Notes: generated from the letters alone by a model not told the origin. A stretch of 44,578 nt of DNA from Pseudomonadota bacterium (GCA_003576765.1 QEVP01000020.1:1-44578), one strand, 5' to 3'. Shown: positions 20,381 to 29,105, counted from the stretch's first letter. Numbers and translations are program-made.

Positions 20381-20917
20381 GTGACCAAGCCCAAGAAATC
20401 GTCTTCGCCAAAAGTCGATCCCGCGCTCGATACGCCGACCGACATCGCCCCCGATGCCGTGGACGAGATCTCGGCGGCGCTCAACACCGTGCTCGCCGAT
20501 ACCTTCGCGCTGTTCCTGAAAACGAAGAACTTCCACTGGCACGTCTCGGGCCGGCATTTTCGCGACTACCATCTGCTGCTGGACGAGCAGTCGGCGGCGA
20601 TCATGGCGACCACCGACGAGATCGCCGAGCGGGTACGCAAGATCGGCGGCACCACGCTGCGCTCGATCGGCCACATCGCGAAGCTGCAGACGCTCGCCGA
20701 CAACAACGAGGACTACGTACCCGCGCGCGAGATGCTGCGCGAGCTGATGAACGACAACAAGAAGGTGGTGGCGAACCTGCGCAAGGCGCACGAGATCGCC
20801 GACAGTCACGACGACGTCGCGACCGCGAGCCTCCTGGAGAATTTCATCGACGAGGCCGAGAAGCGCACCTGGTTCCTGTTCGAGGCGAGCCGCGAGGTCG
20901 GCGATAACGAGCGCTGA
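20381..20917 (+). CDS. dps: Dps-family DNA-binding ferritin
   Basis: A dodecameric mini-ferritin that oxidises Fe(II) with peroxide and protects DNA. It has 178 residues. The inter-subunit ferroxidase ligands match the family: His52 and His64 (KNFHWHVSGRHFRDYH), Asp68, Asp79 and Glu83. The N-terminal tail MTKPKKSSSPK is lysine-rich, a feature that mediates DNA binding in other Dps proteins. The start is GTG at 20381 with an AAGGAAGG ribosome site 7 bases upstream. A palindromic repeat begins about 24 bases after the stop. Confidence 0.93.
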   Translation: MTKPKKSSSPKVDPALDTPTDIAPDAVDEISAALNTVLADTFALFLKTKNFHWHVSGRHFRDYHLLLDEQSAAIMATTDEIAERVRKIGGTTLRSIGHIAKLQTLADNNEDYVPAREMLRELMNDNKKVVANLRKAHEIADSHDDVATASLLENFIDEAEKRTWFLFEASREVGDNER

Positions 20918-20940
20918 TTGTTCACTGGGGTCCGGCGCTC

Positions 20941-21022
20941 GTGTCCCGGACGCGGTGCGGCGTGCAGCGCCGCGCCGCAGAGCCGGGACCGCCATTGACG
21001 CGGTGGCTGGAACGATCCCGGA
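20941..21022. repeat. Intergenic palindromic repeat, copy 3 (partial)
   Basis: GTCCCGGACGCGGTGCGGCG and CGCCGCGCCGCAGAGCCGGGAC form a nearly perfect first half, about 46 bases. The second half is degenerate (GATCCCGGATCAGC...). This is the cleanest copy of the first half. A C-rich/G-rich inverted repeat similar to the groES-groEL one follows at about 21050-21077. The remainder of 20918-21144 shows nothing else. Confidence 0.75.
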
Positions 21023-21144
21023 TCAGCAACGCAGCATTTCCCCTCCCTTCATTCCTCCCCTGAAAGGGAAAGAGGGTGGGGTGCCTCGACAAGGGAGGCG
21101 TGGATGGCCGGGTCGAGCCCGCGCGTGACCGGTCCCCATTTGCT

Positions 21145-21888
21145 TTAGCCGAACAGCGCGTCGATCTCGTCCTGCGAGGCGTGGCCGTCGGCGTCGGGCG
21201 CCTTCGGCCCGTTGAGCAGGCGCGCGTCGCCGACGCGGTCGTCCACGTCCACGGGCGCATGCGCCTTGATGGCATCGACGCCGCCCCAGATGTCCATCAT
21301 GACGTTGATGTGATGCTCGATGAACTTCATCGTGGACATCACCTTGGAGATGCGCTGACCGGTCAGGTCCTGGAAGTTGCACGCCTCGAAGATCGAGATG
21401 ACGCGCTCCTGAATGTCCTCGGTGAGGTGCGCATGCTGCTCGGGCGAGGCGACCTTGGCCAGCATCCCGGCCGAGTGGTCGATCGCTTCCGCGGCGGCGA
21501 GGATCTGCTGCGTCGCCTCCTCGGTGCCGCCGACCACGGCGCCGAGTTCGCCGGTGACCTTGGCCATCTCCGCGCCGGAAAAGCTCTTGCCGTGCAGCAC
21601 GGCGATTTCCTGCTTGGTGCGGTTGATCGCGGCGTGGATCAGGTCCAGCTCGATCTTGAGCTTCTCGCATTGCGCGATCTGGGCGCGGTAGCTTTCCAGC
21701 ACCGCCTTGGCGGCGGCAAGCTCCGGCGTGACGCCGTCGCCTCGCGGGCCGCTGAACGACTCAGCCATCTGCCGGCGCAGTACGGCCAGCTCCGCCATGA
21801 TCTCGTGGTGAAACGGCGGATCGTCGTCAGCCGGCGCGGCGGCGCTCTCAATATCCTCGATGCGGAATCGCTTGCGGCGAACGGCCAT
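21145..21888 (-). CDS. cheZ: CheZ-family CheY-phosphate phosphatase
   Basis: A 247-residue largely helical protein. The CheZ active-site motif is clear: FEACNFQDLTGQRISKV, with the catalytic Asp174 and Gln178 expected to act on phospho-CheY. The C-terminus, after an Asp/Pro-rich linker, is SQDEIDALFG. This matches both the CheY-binding tail of CheZ and the N-terminal CheY-binding peptide of FliM. The preferred start is the ATG at 21888 (MAVRRKRFRIEDIE); a start at 21927 is also open. No other chemotaxis or flagellar gene is in the window. CheZ is scarce in Hyphomicrobiales, so it may serve CheY-like receivers other than the flagellar one. Confidence 0.88.
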   Translation of the reverse strand: MAVRRKRFRIEDIESAAAPADDDPPFHHEIMAELAVLRRQMAESFSGPRGDGVTPELAAAKAVLESYRAQIAQCEKLKIELDLIHAAINRTKQEIAVLHGKSFSGAEMAKVTGELGAVVGGTEEATQQILAAAEAIDHSAGMLAKVASPEQHAHLTEDIQERVISIFEACNFQDLTGQRISKVMSTMKFIEHHINVMMDIWGGVDAIKAHAPVDVDDRVGDARLLNGPKAPDADGHASQDEIDALFG

Positions 21889-22088
21889 TCTATGCCCCCC
21901 GACAATGCCTATACGTTCTCGTACCACGCGGGTTGTAGCACACGCGGTTTAACGTCGGGTTCACGCGGGTTCCCGTTTGCCGCCATCGCGATCTCCGACA
22001 TGCAAGCTGCGGTTAACCATGAACGCCCCGCCTTCATCGAAAATAAACGCTGATCGCAGCATTCGCCGCCGTGCCGCGACATGGTGAA

Positions 22089-22118
22089 TCCGTTTCGCCG
22101 CGGCGTTTACCAAACGGA
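22089..22118. repeat. Nested palindrome upstream of the L,D-transpeptidase gene
   Basis: TCCGTTT (22089-22095) and AAACGGA (22112-22118) are inverted arms. Inside them lies the perfect 10-base palindrome CGCCGCGGCG (22096-22105). It is 78 bases before the transpeptidase start, in the 307-base divergent gap with cheZ (21889-22195). It may be an operator or a leader hairpin. I see no other clear signal in the gap. Confidence 0.4.
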
Positions 22119-22195
22119 TGGGCTTTTCTCTTTCACTGCGGGCGGGATCGTCGCGGCCCGTGCCTTGCGCGCGCCGCAACAGCAAGAGTGCATCG

Positions 22196-23002
22196 ATGAT
22201 GATGAGAGGTTTCGTCGCGTTTGCTGCCGCCGCAACGTGTGTCGCCGGCAGCATTGGGCCGGCATCCGCGATGGACGCGAACTCGCAACGCGCGCTCTAT
22301 GCGCGTCACAATGCGCGCCAGGTTGAAGCGCCGCCGCAGATCGCCGTGCCGCGCTACGTCGCGGCGCGGCGCGAGGCGTCGCCGCAGCTTGGCGGCGGCT
22401 TCATCGAGTTTCTGTTCAGCGACGGCCGCTCCGGCACGCCGCCGGGTGAGCCGCGCGCCTATCGCGAGCCGGCGGCGCCGGGCTATCCCGGCTATCCGGC
22501 CGCTCAGGGTTCGCTTGCCGCGCACGCGCATTACGGTGCGCCGGCCGAGCCCCATTTCGATCCGCGCTACGAGAAGCAGACGGTCGCCTATAACGGCAAG
22601 GAAGCGCCCGGCACCATCGTCGTGGATACGCCGTCGAAATATCTCTACCTCGTGCAGGAGGGCGGGCAGGCGCTGCGTTACGGCATCGGCGTCGGCCGCC
22701 CCGGCTTCACCTGGTCGGGCGTCAAGCACGTCACCGCCAAGAAGGAGTGGCCGAGCTGGACGCCGCCGGCCGAAATGCTCAAGCGTCGCCCCGACCTGCC
22801 GCGCTTCATGGAGGGCGGGCCGGACAATCCGCTCGGCGCCCGCGCGCTCTATCTCGGCTCGTCGCTGTACCGCATCCACGGCTCCAACGAGCCATGGACG
22901 ATCGGCACCAACGTGTCGTCGGGCTGCATCCGCATGCGCAACGACGACGTCATCGACCTCTACCGGCGCGTCGGCGTCGGCACCCGCGTCGTGGTGCTGT
23001 AA
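22196..23002 (+). CDS. Exported L,D-transpeptidase (YkuD domain)
   Basis: Periplasmic enzyme that cross-links peptidoglycan (3-3 links) or anchors proteins to it. It has 268 residues. It starts with three Met codons (22196, 22199, 22202), then MRGFVAFAAAATCVAGSIGPASA, a clear signal peptide cleaved after ASA. A proline/alanine-rich linker follows, then the YkuD domain from about TIVVDTPSKYLYLV. The catalytic motif is YRIHGSN (His about 228) and VSSGCIRM (nucleophile Cys about 244), the usual HxGx14-17SxGCIR(M/N) arrangement. It converges with the DUF2076 gene. Confidence 0.94.
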   Translation: MMMRGFVAFAAAATCVAGSIGPASAMDANSQRALYARHNARQVEAPPQIAVPRYVAARREASPQLGGGFIEFLFSDGRSGTPPGEPRAYREPAAPGYPGYPAAQGSLAAHAHYGAPAEPHFDPRYEKQTVAYNGKEAPGTIVVDTPSKYLYLVQEGGQALRYGIGVGRPGFTWSGVKHVTAKKEWPSWTPPAEMLKRRPDLPRFMEGGPDNPLGARALYLGSSLYRIHGSNEPWTIGTNVSSGCIRMRNDDVIDLYRRVGVGTRVVVL

Positions 23003-23017
23003 CGGCGTGAGGGCGGC

Positions 23018-23797
23018 TCAGGCGAAATCGCTGTCGCCGATGTCGAAGTCGCCGTCATCGAAGTCGTCGTCCTCGTCGTAGCCGGCATCCTCGTAGTCGG
23101 CGTGATCGAAGCGGCCCTCGTCGCGGGCATCGTCATGCCCGGCCTCCGCAGTGCGCTGCTCGCTGCCGCGGCCGTTCGAGCCGACATCGTCGAGCCCGGC
23201 ATCGCGCGCGAGATCGCCCTTGCCGGCGTCGCTGCCGCCCCACGGTCCGCCCCGGTTGCCGGCGGAGTCGGAGGCAAGGCTTTGGCCTTTTTCGCCGCCG
23301 CCCATCAGATCGCGAATGCCGGTCATCAACAGCGAGCCGCCGACCACGCCGGCCGCCGCGGCTGCCGCCGTGCCGAGGAACGAGCCGGCGCCGCCGCCGG
23401 CGGGCCGCGCCTCCGGCGGCATCTGGGGCTGGGTGCGGTCAAGTACGGCGCCGCTGTTCCAGGCCGGCCGGTCCGGTCCGCCGCCGCTCGGCGGCACGCT
23501 GCCGCCGCGGCGCGGGCGCTCCTGCCCGAACAGCGCATCGCGCATCGTATCGAGGAAACCGCCCGACGCGGCCGGCGCCGTTTCGCCGCCGCGCTCCAGT
23601 TGTTCGATCCGTTCGCTCGCCCGCGCCAGCGCCTCGTCCTGCACCAGCACGGTCTGCACCAGCGCGTAAGCCGCGTTGGGCGCAAGGCGCAGGCCTTCGG
23701 CAATCGCCGCCATGGCCTGCGGGTCGCGTGGATTGCCTTCGACCGAGGCGAGACGGTCGAACAGATCGTCGATCAACTGGCGTTCCTGCGGCGTCAT
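23018..23797 (-). CDS. DUF2076 domain protein with acidic tail
   Basis: A 259-residue protein of unknown function. The N-terminal domain has the DUF2076 signature MTPQERQLIDDLFDRLASVE...AIAEGLRLAPNAAYALVQTVLVQDEAL, then a Gly/Pro linker. A hydrophobic Ala/Gly segment follows (FLGTAAAAAAGVVGGSLLMTGIRDLMG) that may insert in or associate with the membrane. It ends in a very acidic tail of Asp, Glu and aromatic residues (DEDDDFDDGDFDIGDSDFA). The start is fixed by a GGAGGG ribosome site just upstream of 23797. Confidence 0.88.
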   Translation of the reverse strand: MTPQERQLIDDLFDRLASVEGNPRDPQAMAAIAEGLRLAPNAAYALVQTVLVQDEALARASERIEQLERGGETAPAASGGFLDTMRDALFGQERPRRGGSVPPSGGGPDRPAWNSGAVLDRTQPQMPPEARPAGGGAGSFLGTAAAAAAGVVGGSLLMTGIRDLMGGGEKGQSLASDSAGNRGGPWGGSDAGKGDLARDAGLDDVGSNGRGSEQRTAEAGHDDARDEGRFDHADYEDAGYDEDDDFDDGDFDIGDSDFA

Positions 23798-23897
23798 GGC
23801 ACCCTCCGGGTTAACAGTCCCGCGGATGTAGCAACGCTTTGTGGCGCCGGAAGTGCCGGGCGGCCGCGGTGCCGATGAAATTTTTGCAATGGTCTGG

Positions 23898-24749
23898 TCA
23901 GGCAAGTGCGACGTTTTGCGCCGTCAGCAGGCGGGGGAAGTCGTCGCTGGCGAGATAAGCGTATTCGCGCTCGCGCTGGTCGGTGAGCGGGTCGAGGCGG
24001 CGCAGCGTGTCGTCCACGAAGCCGGGATGGCACATCACCAGCGCGCCGTCCGGCAGACGATCGAGAAAGCCGGCCATCGCGGCGCCGAAATCGGTCGCGC
24101 GGGAATGGTCGTAGGCGCCGGCGAAGGCCGGGTTGCAGGCGACCCCCGCGCGGGCGCAGCGGCGGCGGAACGAGCGGCTCAGAGTGTCGAGGAGCCCGGT
24201 CTTGAGCGTTGCCTTCAGGTTGCCGCCGCTTCGCCACGATGCAGCCACGCGGCCGCATTGCCGCACCCAGGCGCGTGGTGCTGCGCTTTTCACCGCGGCA
24301 AGGAAGGCGTCGCGCACCTGCGGAAACAACTGCACGTGCTGGTGGCCGTCGGCATAGTCCGGCGCGCGCCCGACGAGGGCGGCAAACGCGGCAAGCTGGG
24401 CCGCGATCTCGGCTCCAATCATCTCGCGATCGAGGCGCCGCAAGGTTGCCGCGCGCAGCAGGGCGCCGAGCGGTAGAAAGGCGCCGCCTTCGAGCGGGCG
24501 GAAGTGCATCGTCAGCGGATGGAACGGGGCGGTCAGCGTGACGTGCAGGCCGATCGCGCAGTTGTTGTCGCGCGCAACGTCGATCAGCGCGGCGATCTCG
24601 TCGCGCGTCGCCGCCGGCCCGACCACCATCACCGAGGTGGCGTTGATGCGGCGGTGCGCGATCAACTCGCGGATCGCGCGGTTGACGCCTTCGCTGATGC
24701 CGTAGTCGTCGGCGCACAGCCGGATGCGGCGCGGCGCGGCGTCAGTCAT
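23898..24749 (-). CDS. ChbG/HpnK-type (YdjC) carbohydrate deacetylase
   Basis: A 283-residue metal-dependent deacetylase of the YdjC fold. The N-terminal metal site is RLCADDYGISEGVNRAI (Asp-Asp). Further ligands are in GLHVTLTAPFHP and ADGHQHVQLFPQVRDAF, and the C-terminal LVMCHPGFVDD closes the site. Family members remove N-acetyl groups from chito-oligosaccharides or hopanoid/lipid-linked sugars. The ATG at 24749 overlaps the stop of the upstream GT2 gene by 8 bases. The pairing suggests that this enzyme deacetylates the sugar the GT2 attaches to a polyprenyl carrier. Confidence 0.9.
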   Translation of the reverse strand: MTDAAPRRIRLCADDYGISEGVNRAIRELIAHRRINATSVMVVGPAATRDEIAALIDVARDNNCAIGLHVTLTAPFHPLTMHFRPLEGGAFLPLGALLRAATLRRLDREMIGAEIAAQLAAFAALVGRAPDYADGHQHVQLFPQVRDAFLAAVKSAAPRAWVRQCGRVAASWRSGGNLKATLKTGLLDTLSRSFRRRCARAGVACNPAFAGAYDHSRATDFGAAMAGFLDRLPDGALVMCHPGFVDDTLRRLDPLTDQREREYAYLASDDFPRLLTAQNVALA

Positions 24750-25776
24750 GCAGCGCGTCCGCCGGCGTCTTTTCATCCGCCGGCTGCTCAGCCGGCCTGA
24801 CGCTGTGCTCGGCGACGAAATAGCTCGGGCGCTGCTTCAACTCCGAGAGAATCTTGCCGACGTATTCGCCGACGATGCCGATGACGATGAGCTGCACGCC
24901 GCCGAGCGTCATCAGCCCGACCGCCAGCGACGGATAACCCGGCACGCTCTTGCCGTCGATCCACGTCTCCCACAGGATCGACAGGCCGAACAACAGCGCC
25001 ACCACCGCGACGGCGACGCCGAGCAGGCTGGCGAGCCGCAGCGGCGCCACCGAGAACGAGGTCAGTCCCTCGATCGACAGCCCGAGCAACTGCGACAGGC
25101 GGAAACGGGTGGCGCCGTGGGCGCGCGGCTCCGGCTCGTAATCGACGCGAAACTGGCGGAAGCCGATCCAGCTTGCCAGCCCCTTGAAGAACCGGTTGCG
25201 TTCCGGCAGGCGGCGCAGCGCCGCCGCGGCGCGCGGCGACAGCAGGCGGAAGTCGCCGGCATCCTCGGGAATTTTCTGGCGCGCGCCCCAGTTGATCAGG
25301 GCATAGAAGCCGTGCACCGCGACGCGGCGCAGCCACGATTCATGATTGCGGTGGGCCTTGGCGGTGTAGACGACATCGTAGCCGTCGGCGATCCAGTGCC
25401 GCACCAGCGTGGCCGCAAGCTGCGGCGAATGCTGGCCGTCGCCATCCATGAACATCACCGCGCCGGGGCCGGCATGGTCGAGCCCGGCGAGCAGTGCCGC
25501 TTCTTTGCCGAAGTTGCGCGACAGCGACACCACCTGGATGCCGAGCGCGGTGGCCGGCAGGGCGCGGGTAATCGCCAGCGTATCGTCGGAGGAGCCATCA
25601 TCGACATAGATGACCTCACAGGCGAGGCGGTGGTCGCGTGCGAGGTCTTGCGCCAGCGCGATCAGCCGCTGGTGCAGCGCGGCGAGCCCGGCCGCCTCGT
25701 TGAAGACCGGCACGACGATCGACAGCCGCTGCCCGGCGCCGGCGCCGCGGTCGGTTGGGTCAGGCGTGGTCATCAT
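24742..25776 (-). CDS. GT2 glycosyltransferase, polyprenyl-phosphate sugar synthase type (ArnC/GtrB/DPM1-like)
   Basis: A membrane-bound family 2 glycosyltransferase of 344 residues. The catalytic domain has LSIVVPVFNE, VIYVDDGSSDDT, FMDGDGQHSP (DxD-like), the AGDFRLLSPRA acceptor region and RNRFFKGLASWIGF. Two C-terminal transmembrane helices follow (LLGVAVAVVALLFGLSILWE and LAVGLMTLGGVQLIVIGIVGEYVG). This layout is that of ArnC/GtrB enzymes, which move a sugar from a nucleotide to undecaprenyl phosphate. The start may be the second Met (25773). It is coupled to the YdjC deacetylase gene. Confidence 0.92.
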   Translation of the reverse strand: MMTTPDPTDRGAGAGQRLSIVVPVFNEAAGLAALHQRLIALAQDLARDHRLACEVIYVDDGSSDDTLAITRALPATALGIQVVSLSRNFGKEAALLAGLDHAGPGAVMFMDGDGQHSPQLAATLVRHWIADGYDVVYTAKAHRNHESWLRRVAVHGFYALINWGARQKIPEDAGDFRLLSPRAAAALRRLPERNRFFKGLASWIGFRQFRVDYEPEPRAHGATRFRLSQLLGLSIEGLTSFSVAPLRLASLLGVAVAVVALLFGLSILWETWIDGKSVPGYPSLAVGLMTLGGVQLIVIGIVGEYVGKILSELKQRPSYFVAEHSVRPAEQPADEKTPADALHD

Positions 25777-25845
25777 GGCGCGATCCCGTCATGCACGATC
25801 CCGTCGCATGGATATGGGAGGGCGACGCCCATGCGCCAGAGCGGG

Positions 25846-26823
25846 TTACGATTGAAGAAAGGTTTCGAGCCGCGCGAACAGCGGGTTGGCGCGGGTGAAG
25901 ACATAGTCGATCTCGGCGACCGAGACGGCGTCGGCGCCGTGCTCGCGCAGGAAACTGGCAAGCGCATAGAGCTTGGCCGGCGGGCAGTGCAGCGTCAGCA
26001 TGCCCGACGAGGTTGGCCCACCGAACGGCGACACCACGCCGAAGCGGGCGTCTGCCTCCTTCAGGAGCGCGGCGTCGCAGCCGGGAAAGCGCGTGCGCAC
26101 TTCCTTGTAGACGCTGGCGCGGGCACGGGCGGCGACGTGGTCGAGGATGACGCGGGCGCTTTCGCGCGCCGCGTCCGACCATTCGGCGTGGCGCGAGGCA
26201 ACGAGGTTGGCCTGGCTGCGCAGGATGATGCCGTCGTCGAGAATCTTCAGCCCGTTGGCGGCGAGCGTGGCGCCGGTGGTGGTGATGTCCACGATCATTT
26301 CCGCCGAGCCTGCGGCCGGCGCACCTTCGGTGGCGCCGGCGCTTTCGACGATGCGGTAATCGACGATGCCGTGCGCGGCGAAGAAGCTGCGCGTTAAATT
26401 GATGTACTTGGTCGCAACCCGCATGCGACGGTTGTGGCTGGCGCGGAACGCGGTGGCGATGTCGTCGATGTCGGCCATGGTGCGGACGTCGATCCACGCC
26501 TGCGGCACCGCGACCACCACGTTGGCATAGCCAAAGCCCAGTCCCTCGATCAGCGCGACGCGGCGCTCGGCGTCGAGAATCGTCTCGCGCACAAGGTCTT
26601 CGCCGGTGATGCCGAGATGCACCGTGCCGCGCGCAAGGTGCGCCGCGATCTCGCTGGCCGAGAGGTAGGCGACCTCGACGCCATCAAGGCCGTCGATGGC
26701 GCCGCGATAGTCGCGCGCACCGCGCGATTTTGCGAGCGTCAGTCCGGCGCGGGCGAAAAAGTTTTCGGCGTTTTCCTGTAGCCGTCCCTTGGACGGAACG
26801 GCGAGAACGAAGGACGTGGTCAT
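25846..26823 (-). CDS. hisG: ATP phosphoribosyltransferase catalytic subunit HisG
   Basis: First enzyme of histidine synthesis, joining ATP and PRPP. It has 325 residues. The catalytic part is residues 1 to ~210: [17 protein letters not shown], the hinge [10 protein letters not shown] and the PRPP loop [19 protein letters not shown] ~100-residue extension follows, with VVSPFGG and [14 protein letters not shown], which resembles the ACT-like regulatory domain of long-form HisG. HisG partnered with HisZ is normally the ~210-230-residue short form, so the extension is notable. The start at 26823 overlaps the hisZ stop (ATGA). The frame continues upstream, but those codons are hisZ in another frame. 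Confidence 0.95.
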   Translation of the reverse strand: MTTSFVLAVPSKGRLQENAENFFARAGLTLAKSRGARDYRGAIDGLDGVEVAYLSASEIAAHLARGTVHLGITGEDLVRETILDAERRVALIEGLGFGYANVVVAVPQAWIDVRTMADIDDIATAFRASHNRRMRVATKYINLTRSFFAAHGIVDYRIVESAGATEGAPAAGSAEMIVDITTTGATLAANGLKILDDGIILRSQANLVASRHAEWSDAARESARVILDHVAARARASVYKEVRTRFPGCDAALLKEADARFGVVSPFGGPTSSGMLTLHCPPAKLYALASFLREHGADAVSVAEIDYVFTRANPLFARLETFLQS

Positions 26824-27965
26824 GCGGCGCCTCCCGCCGCTTCGGCGAACGCTTCGATCCACACCGAAAAGCCGACCGCCGGAATCGGTGACCCGGCGCC
26901 GAGCCGGCTCATCAGGCCGTCGTAGCGTCCGCCGGCCATCAACGGCTCGGTACCGTTGCCGGGGCGCACGATCTCGAACTCGAAGCCGGTGTAGTAGTCG
27001 AGCCCGCGGCCGAAGGCGGTCGAGAACTGCACGGTGTCGACGTCGATGCCGCGCGCGCTCATCAGCCGGATGCGGTCCTCGAAGGCATCGAGCGCCGCGG
27101 TGAGGTCGAGCTTGCTGTCGGCGGCAAGCACGCGCATTTCGGCGAGCGCCTCGTCCGGCGTCCCGCTGATGGCGAGGAAACTGCGGATCGCCTGCAATGC
27201 GTCGCGCGGCAGCGCGCCGCCCTTCAGCGTCGCCTGTTCGAGGAAGCGGTCGGCGATCTCGCCGATCGAGCGCCCGCCGACCTGGGCGGTGCCGGCGATC
27301 GACAACAGGTCGGTGACCAGCGCCAGCGCCGCCTTGCGGTCGGAGCCGGCCAGCGCCGCCAGCACGCCTTCGTACTCGCCGGCGCCGTTGCCGTGGGCGA
27401 GGGTGACGGTCTCGAGGTCGCGCGCCAGCGTTCGCTTGCGGTTGAAATCCTTGATCAGCCGGCGCTTCCACACCGGGTAAAGGTTGAGCGCGTCGATCAG
27501 CGCCATGAACAGCCCGACGTCGCCGGTACGAATTTCGATGTCGCCGGTGCCGACCGCCGCCGCGGCATCGCGGGCCAGCGCCAGCATCTCGGCGTCGGCG
27601 GCGGAGCGGTCGCTGCGGCCGAAGGATTCGACGCCTGCCTGCAAAAACTCGCGCGGCCGGCTGCCACGGTAGCGGAACACCGGGCCGAGGTAGCAGAACC
27701 CGGCCGGCTTGCCGGCCTGCGGGGAGGCGAGGTAATCGCGCGCAACCGGGATCGTCAGGTCCGGCCGCAGGCACAGGTCGTCGCCGCCGGGGTCCGAGGT
27801 CAGGTACAGGCTCTTGCGGATGCCTTCGCCGGACAGATCGAGGAACGGCTCGGCCGGTTGCAGGATCGCCGGGCGCGCGTGGGTATAGCCTGCCTCGACG
27901 AAAGCGGTGAGGAAGGCGCTGGCCCAGGCAGCGGAGCCGATCGGCGCGACGGCGGTGGTTTTCAT
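26820..27965 (-). CDS. hisZ: ATP phosphoribosyltransferase regulatory subunit HisZ
   Basis: A class II HisRS paralogue that forms a complex with HisG and senses histidine. It has 381 residues. The HisRS-like core shows [27 protein letters not shown], then [13 protein letters not shown] (motif 2 region), [10 protein letters not shown] and [12 protein letters not shown], and motif-3-like [13 protein letters not shown]. It lacks the C-terminal anticodon-binding domain, as HisZ does. It is translationally coupled to hisG. Confidence 0.96.
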   Translation of the reverse strand: MKTTAVAPIGSAAWASAFLTAFVEAGYTHARPAILQPAEPFLDLSGEGIRKSLYLTSDPGGDDLCLRPDLTIPVARDYLASPQAGKPAGFCYLGPVFRYRGSRPREFLQAGVESFGRSDRSAADAEMLALARDAAAAVGTGDIEIRTGDVGLFMALIDALNLYPVWKRRLIKDFNRKRTLARDLETVTLAHGNGAGEYEGVLAALAGSDRKAALALVTDLLSIAGTAQVGGRSIGEIADRFLEQATLKGGALPRDALQAIRSFLAISGTPDEALAEMRVLAADSKLDLTAALDAFEDRIRLMSARGIDVDTVQFSTAFGRGLDYYTGFEFEIVRPGNGTEPLMAGGRYDGLMSRLGAGSPIPAVGFSVWIEAFAEAAGGAA

Positions 27966-27981
27966 CCTGACAGTCCGTAAG

Positions 27982-28000
27982 GCCGCCGGCAGCCGGCGGC
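27982..28000. repeat. Strong GC hairpin between rsmE and hisZ
   Basis: GCCGCCGG (27982-27989) and CCGGCGGC (27993-28000) form an 8-bp perfect stem with a 3-base loop, 16 bases upstream of the hisZ start. There is no T-run, so it could be a leader hairpin of hisZ mRNA or an rho-type end point for rsmE. I see no histidine leader peptide or T-box. Confidence 0.4.
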
Positions 28001-28073
28001 GCCGCCCTTTACCATGCCGGGAAGCGGCTTTCGACCCTGTTCCGCAAAACTGTTTAACCGGCGCCGGGTGGTC

Positions 28074-28829
28074 TCAGCGGCGCCAGTCGCCATTGACCGA
28101 CTGCACCAGCGCCAGCGCCGCCACCGCCGCGGTGTCGGCCCGCAGGATGCGCGGGCCGAGCGCGAGCCGCGCAAGACGGGGCACGCGGATGAGCCGCTCG
28201 CGCTCGTCCGGGGCAAAGCCGCCCTCGGGGCCGACCAGCACGTCGATGCCGGCATGGTCCGTGTCGGCCGCTTGCAGCGCCGCGACCGGGTCGGCGAGGT
28301 CGGCGCCTTCGTCGCAGAACACCAGCAGGCGGGCGCCGTCGCGTCTCGCCAGCCAGGCGTCGAGCCGCACCGGCTCGGCGACGTCGGCGAGCGTGAGGAT
28401 GCCGCATTGCTCGGCGGCCTCGATGACGTTGGCGCGCATCCGTTCGACATTGACGCGCGAGACTTGCGTGAGCCGGGTGAGGACCGGCTGCAAGACCCGC
28501 GCCCCCATCTCGACGGCTTTCTGCGCCATGTAGTCGAGCCGGGCGTGCTTGAGCGGGGCGAATACGTAAGCGACGTCGGGCAGGGCGTCCTGCGGCCGGG
28601 TCTGGCTGTGGACCGCCAGGCTTTCCGCGCGCTTGCGCCCGGCGATTGCGGCGCGCCACTCGCCGTCGCGGCCGTTGAACACGAGAATCGTGTCGCCGGG
28701 TCCGAGCCGCAGCACATTGCCGAGATAGTTCGCCTGGTTGCGGTCGAGCGCGATCGCTGCCCCGGCCGTGAGCGGGGAAGCGACGAACAGGCGGGGGCTT
28801 GCGAAATCGGCGGGCGGCATCAAGGCCAT
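28074..28829 (-). CDS. rsmE: 16S rRNA (uracil-1498-N3)-methyltransferase RsmE
   Basis: SPOUT-class enzyme that methylates U1498 in the 30S decoding region. It has 251 residues. The N-terminal PUA-like part is RLFVASPL...ALDRNQANYLGNVLRLGPGDTILVFNGRDGEW. The C-terminal trefoil knot has VGPEGGFAPDERERL and LGPRILRADTAAVAAL, the SAM-binding signatures of the family. The in-frame ATG at 28820 (MPPADF) is an alternative start. It is followed on the same strand by hisZ after 108 bases. The 276-base divergent gap upstream (28830-29105) shows only the GGAGGA ribosome site of the next gene. Confidence 0.96.
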   Translation of the reverse strand: MALMPPADFASPRLFVASPLTAGAAIALDRNQANYLGNVLRLGPGDTILVFNGRDGEWRAAIAGRKRAESLAVHSQTRPQDALPDVAYVFAPLKHARLDYMAQKAVEMGARVLQPVLTRLTQVSRVNVERMRANVIEAAEQCGILTLADVAEPVRLDAWLARRDGARLLVFCDEGADLADPVAALQAADTDHAGIDVLVGPEGGFAPDERERLIRVPRLARLALGPRILRADTAAVAALALVQSVNGDWRR

Positions 28830-29105
28830 CCATAGGCCGTGCGGTGCGCCCGTGCAAAGCGGTCTAAAAGCGGTGGTGGCGGGGTGCGGTTCCGTGGCAC
28901 GGCCCGCCGCCGCGCAATCGCCCCATTCGCCGGGTTGTTAAGCTGCCAGCGGAATCGTAAAGGTTTTCATCGAACAACGGGTGGCGCGCGACTGCTGCCC
29001 GCCGAAAGCCGCGCGGGCCGCGTTGAGCCGATGCGGCGTGCGATGCCGATTGCCGGTCGCCTGTTGCCAACCCTGTCAAGGCCCGAGATTTGCCGGAGGA
29101 GCGTT

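Noticed and set aside
25846..27774. HisG read with a ~317-residue N-terminal extension
   Set aside because: The extension is hisZ in another frame. The ATG at 26823 overlapping the hisZ stop gives a normal HisG N-terminus.
27966..28073. Histidine attenuator or T-box before hisZ
   Set aside because: There is a GC hairpin but no His-rich leader peptide, no T-run and no T-box sequence.
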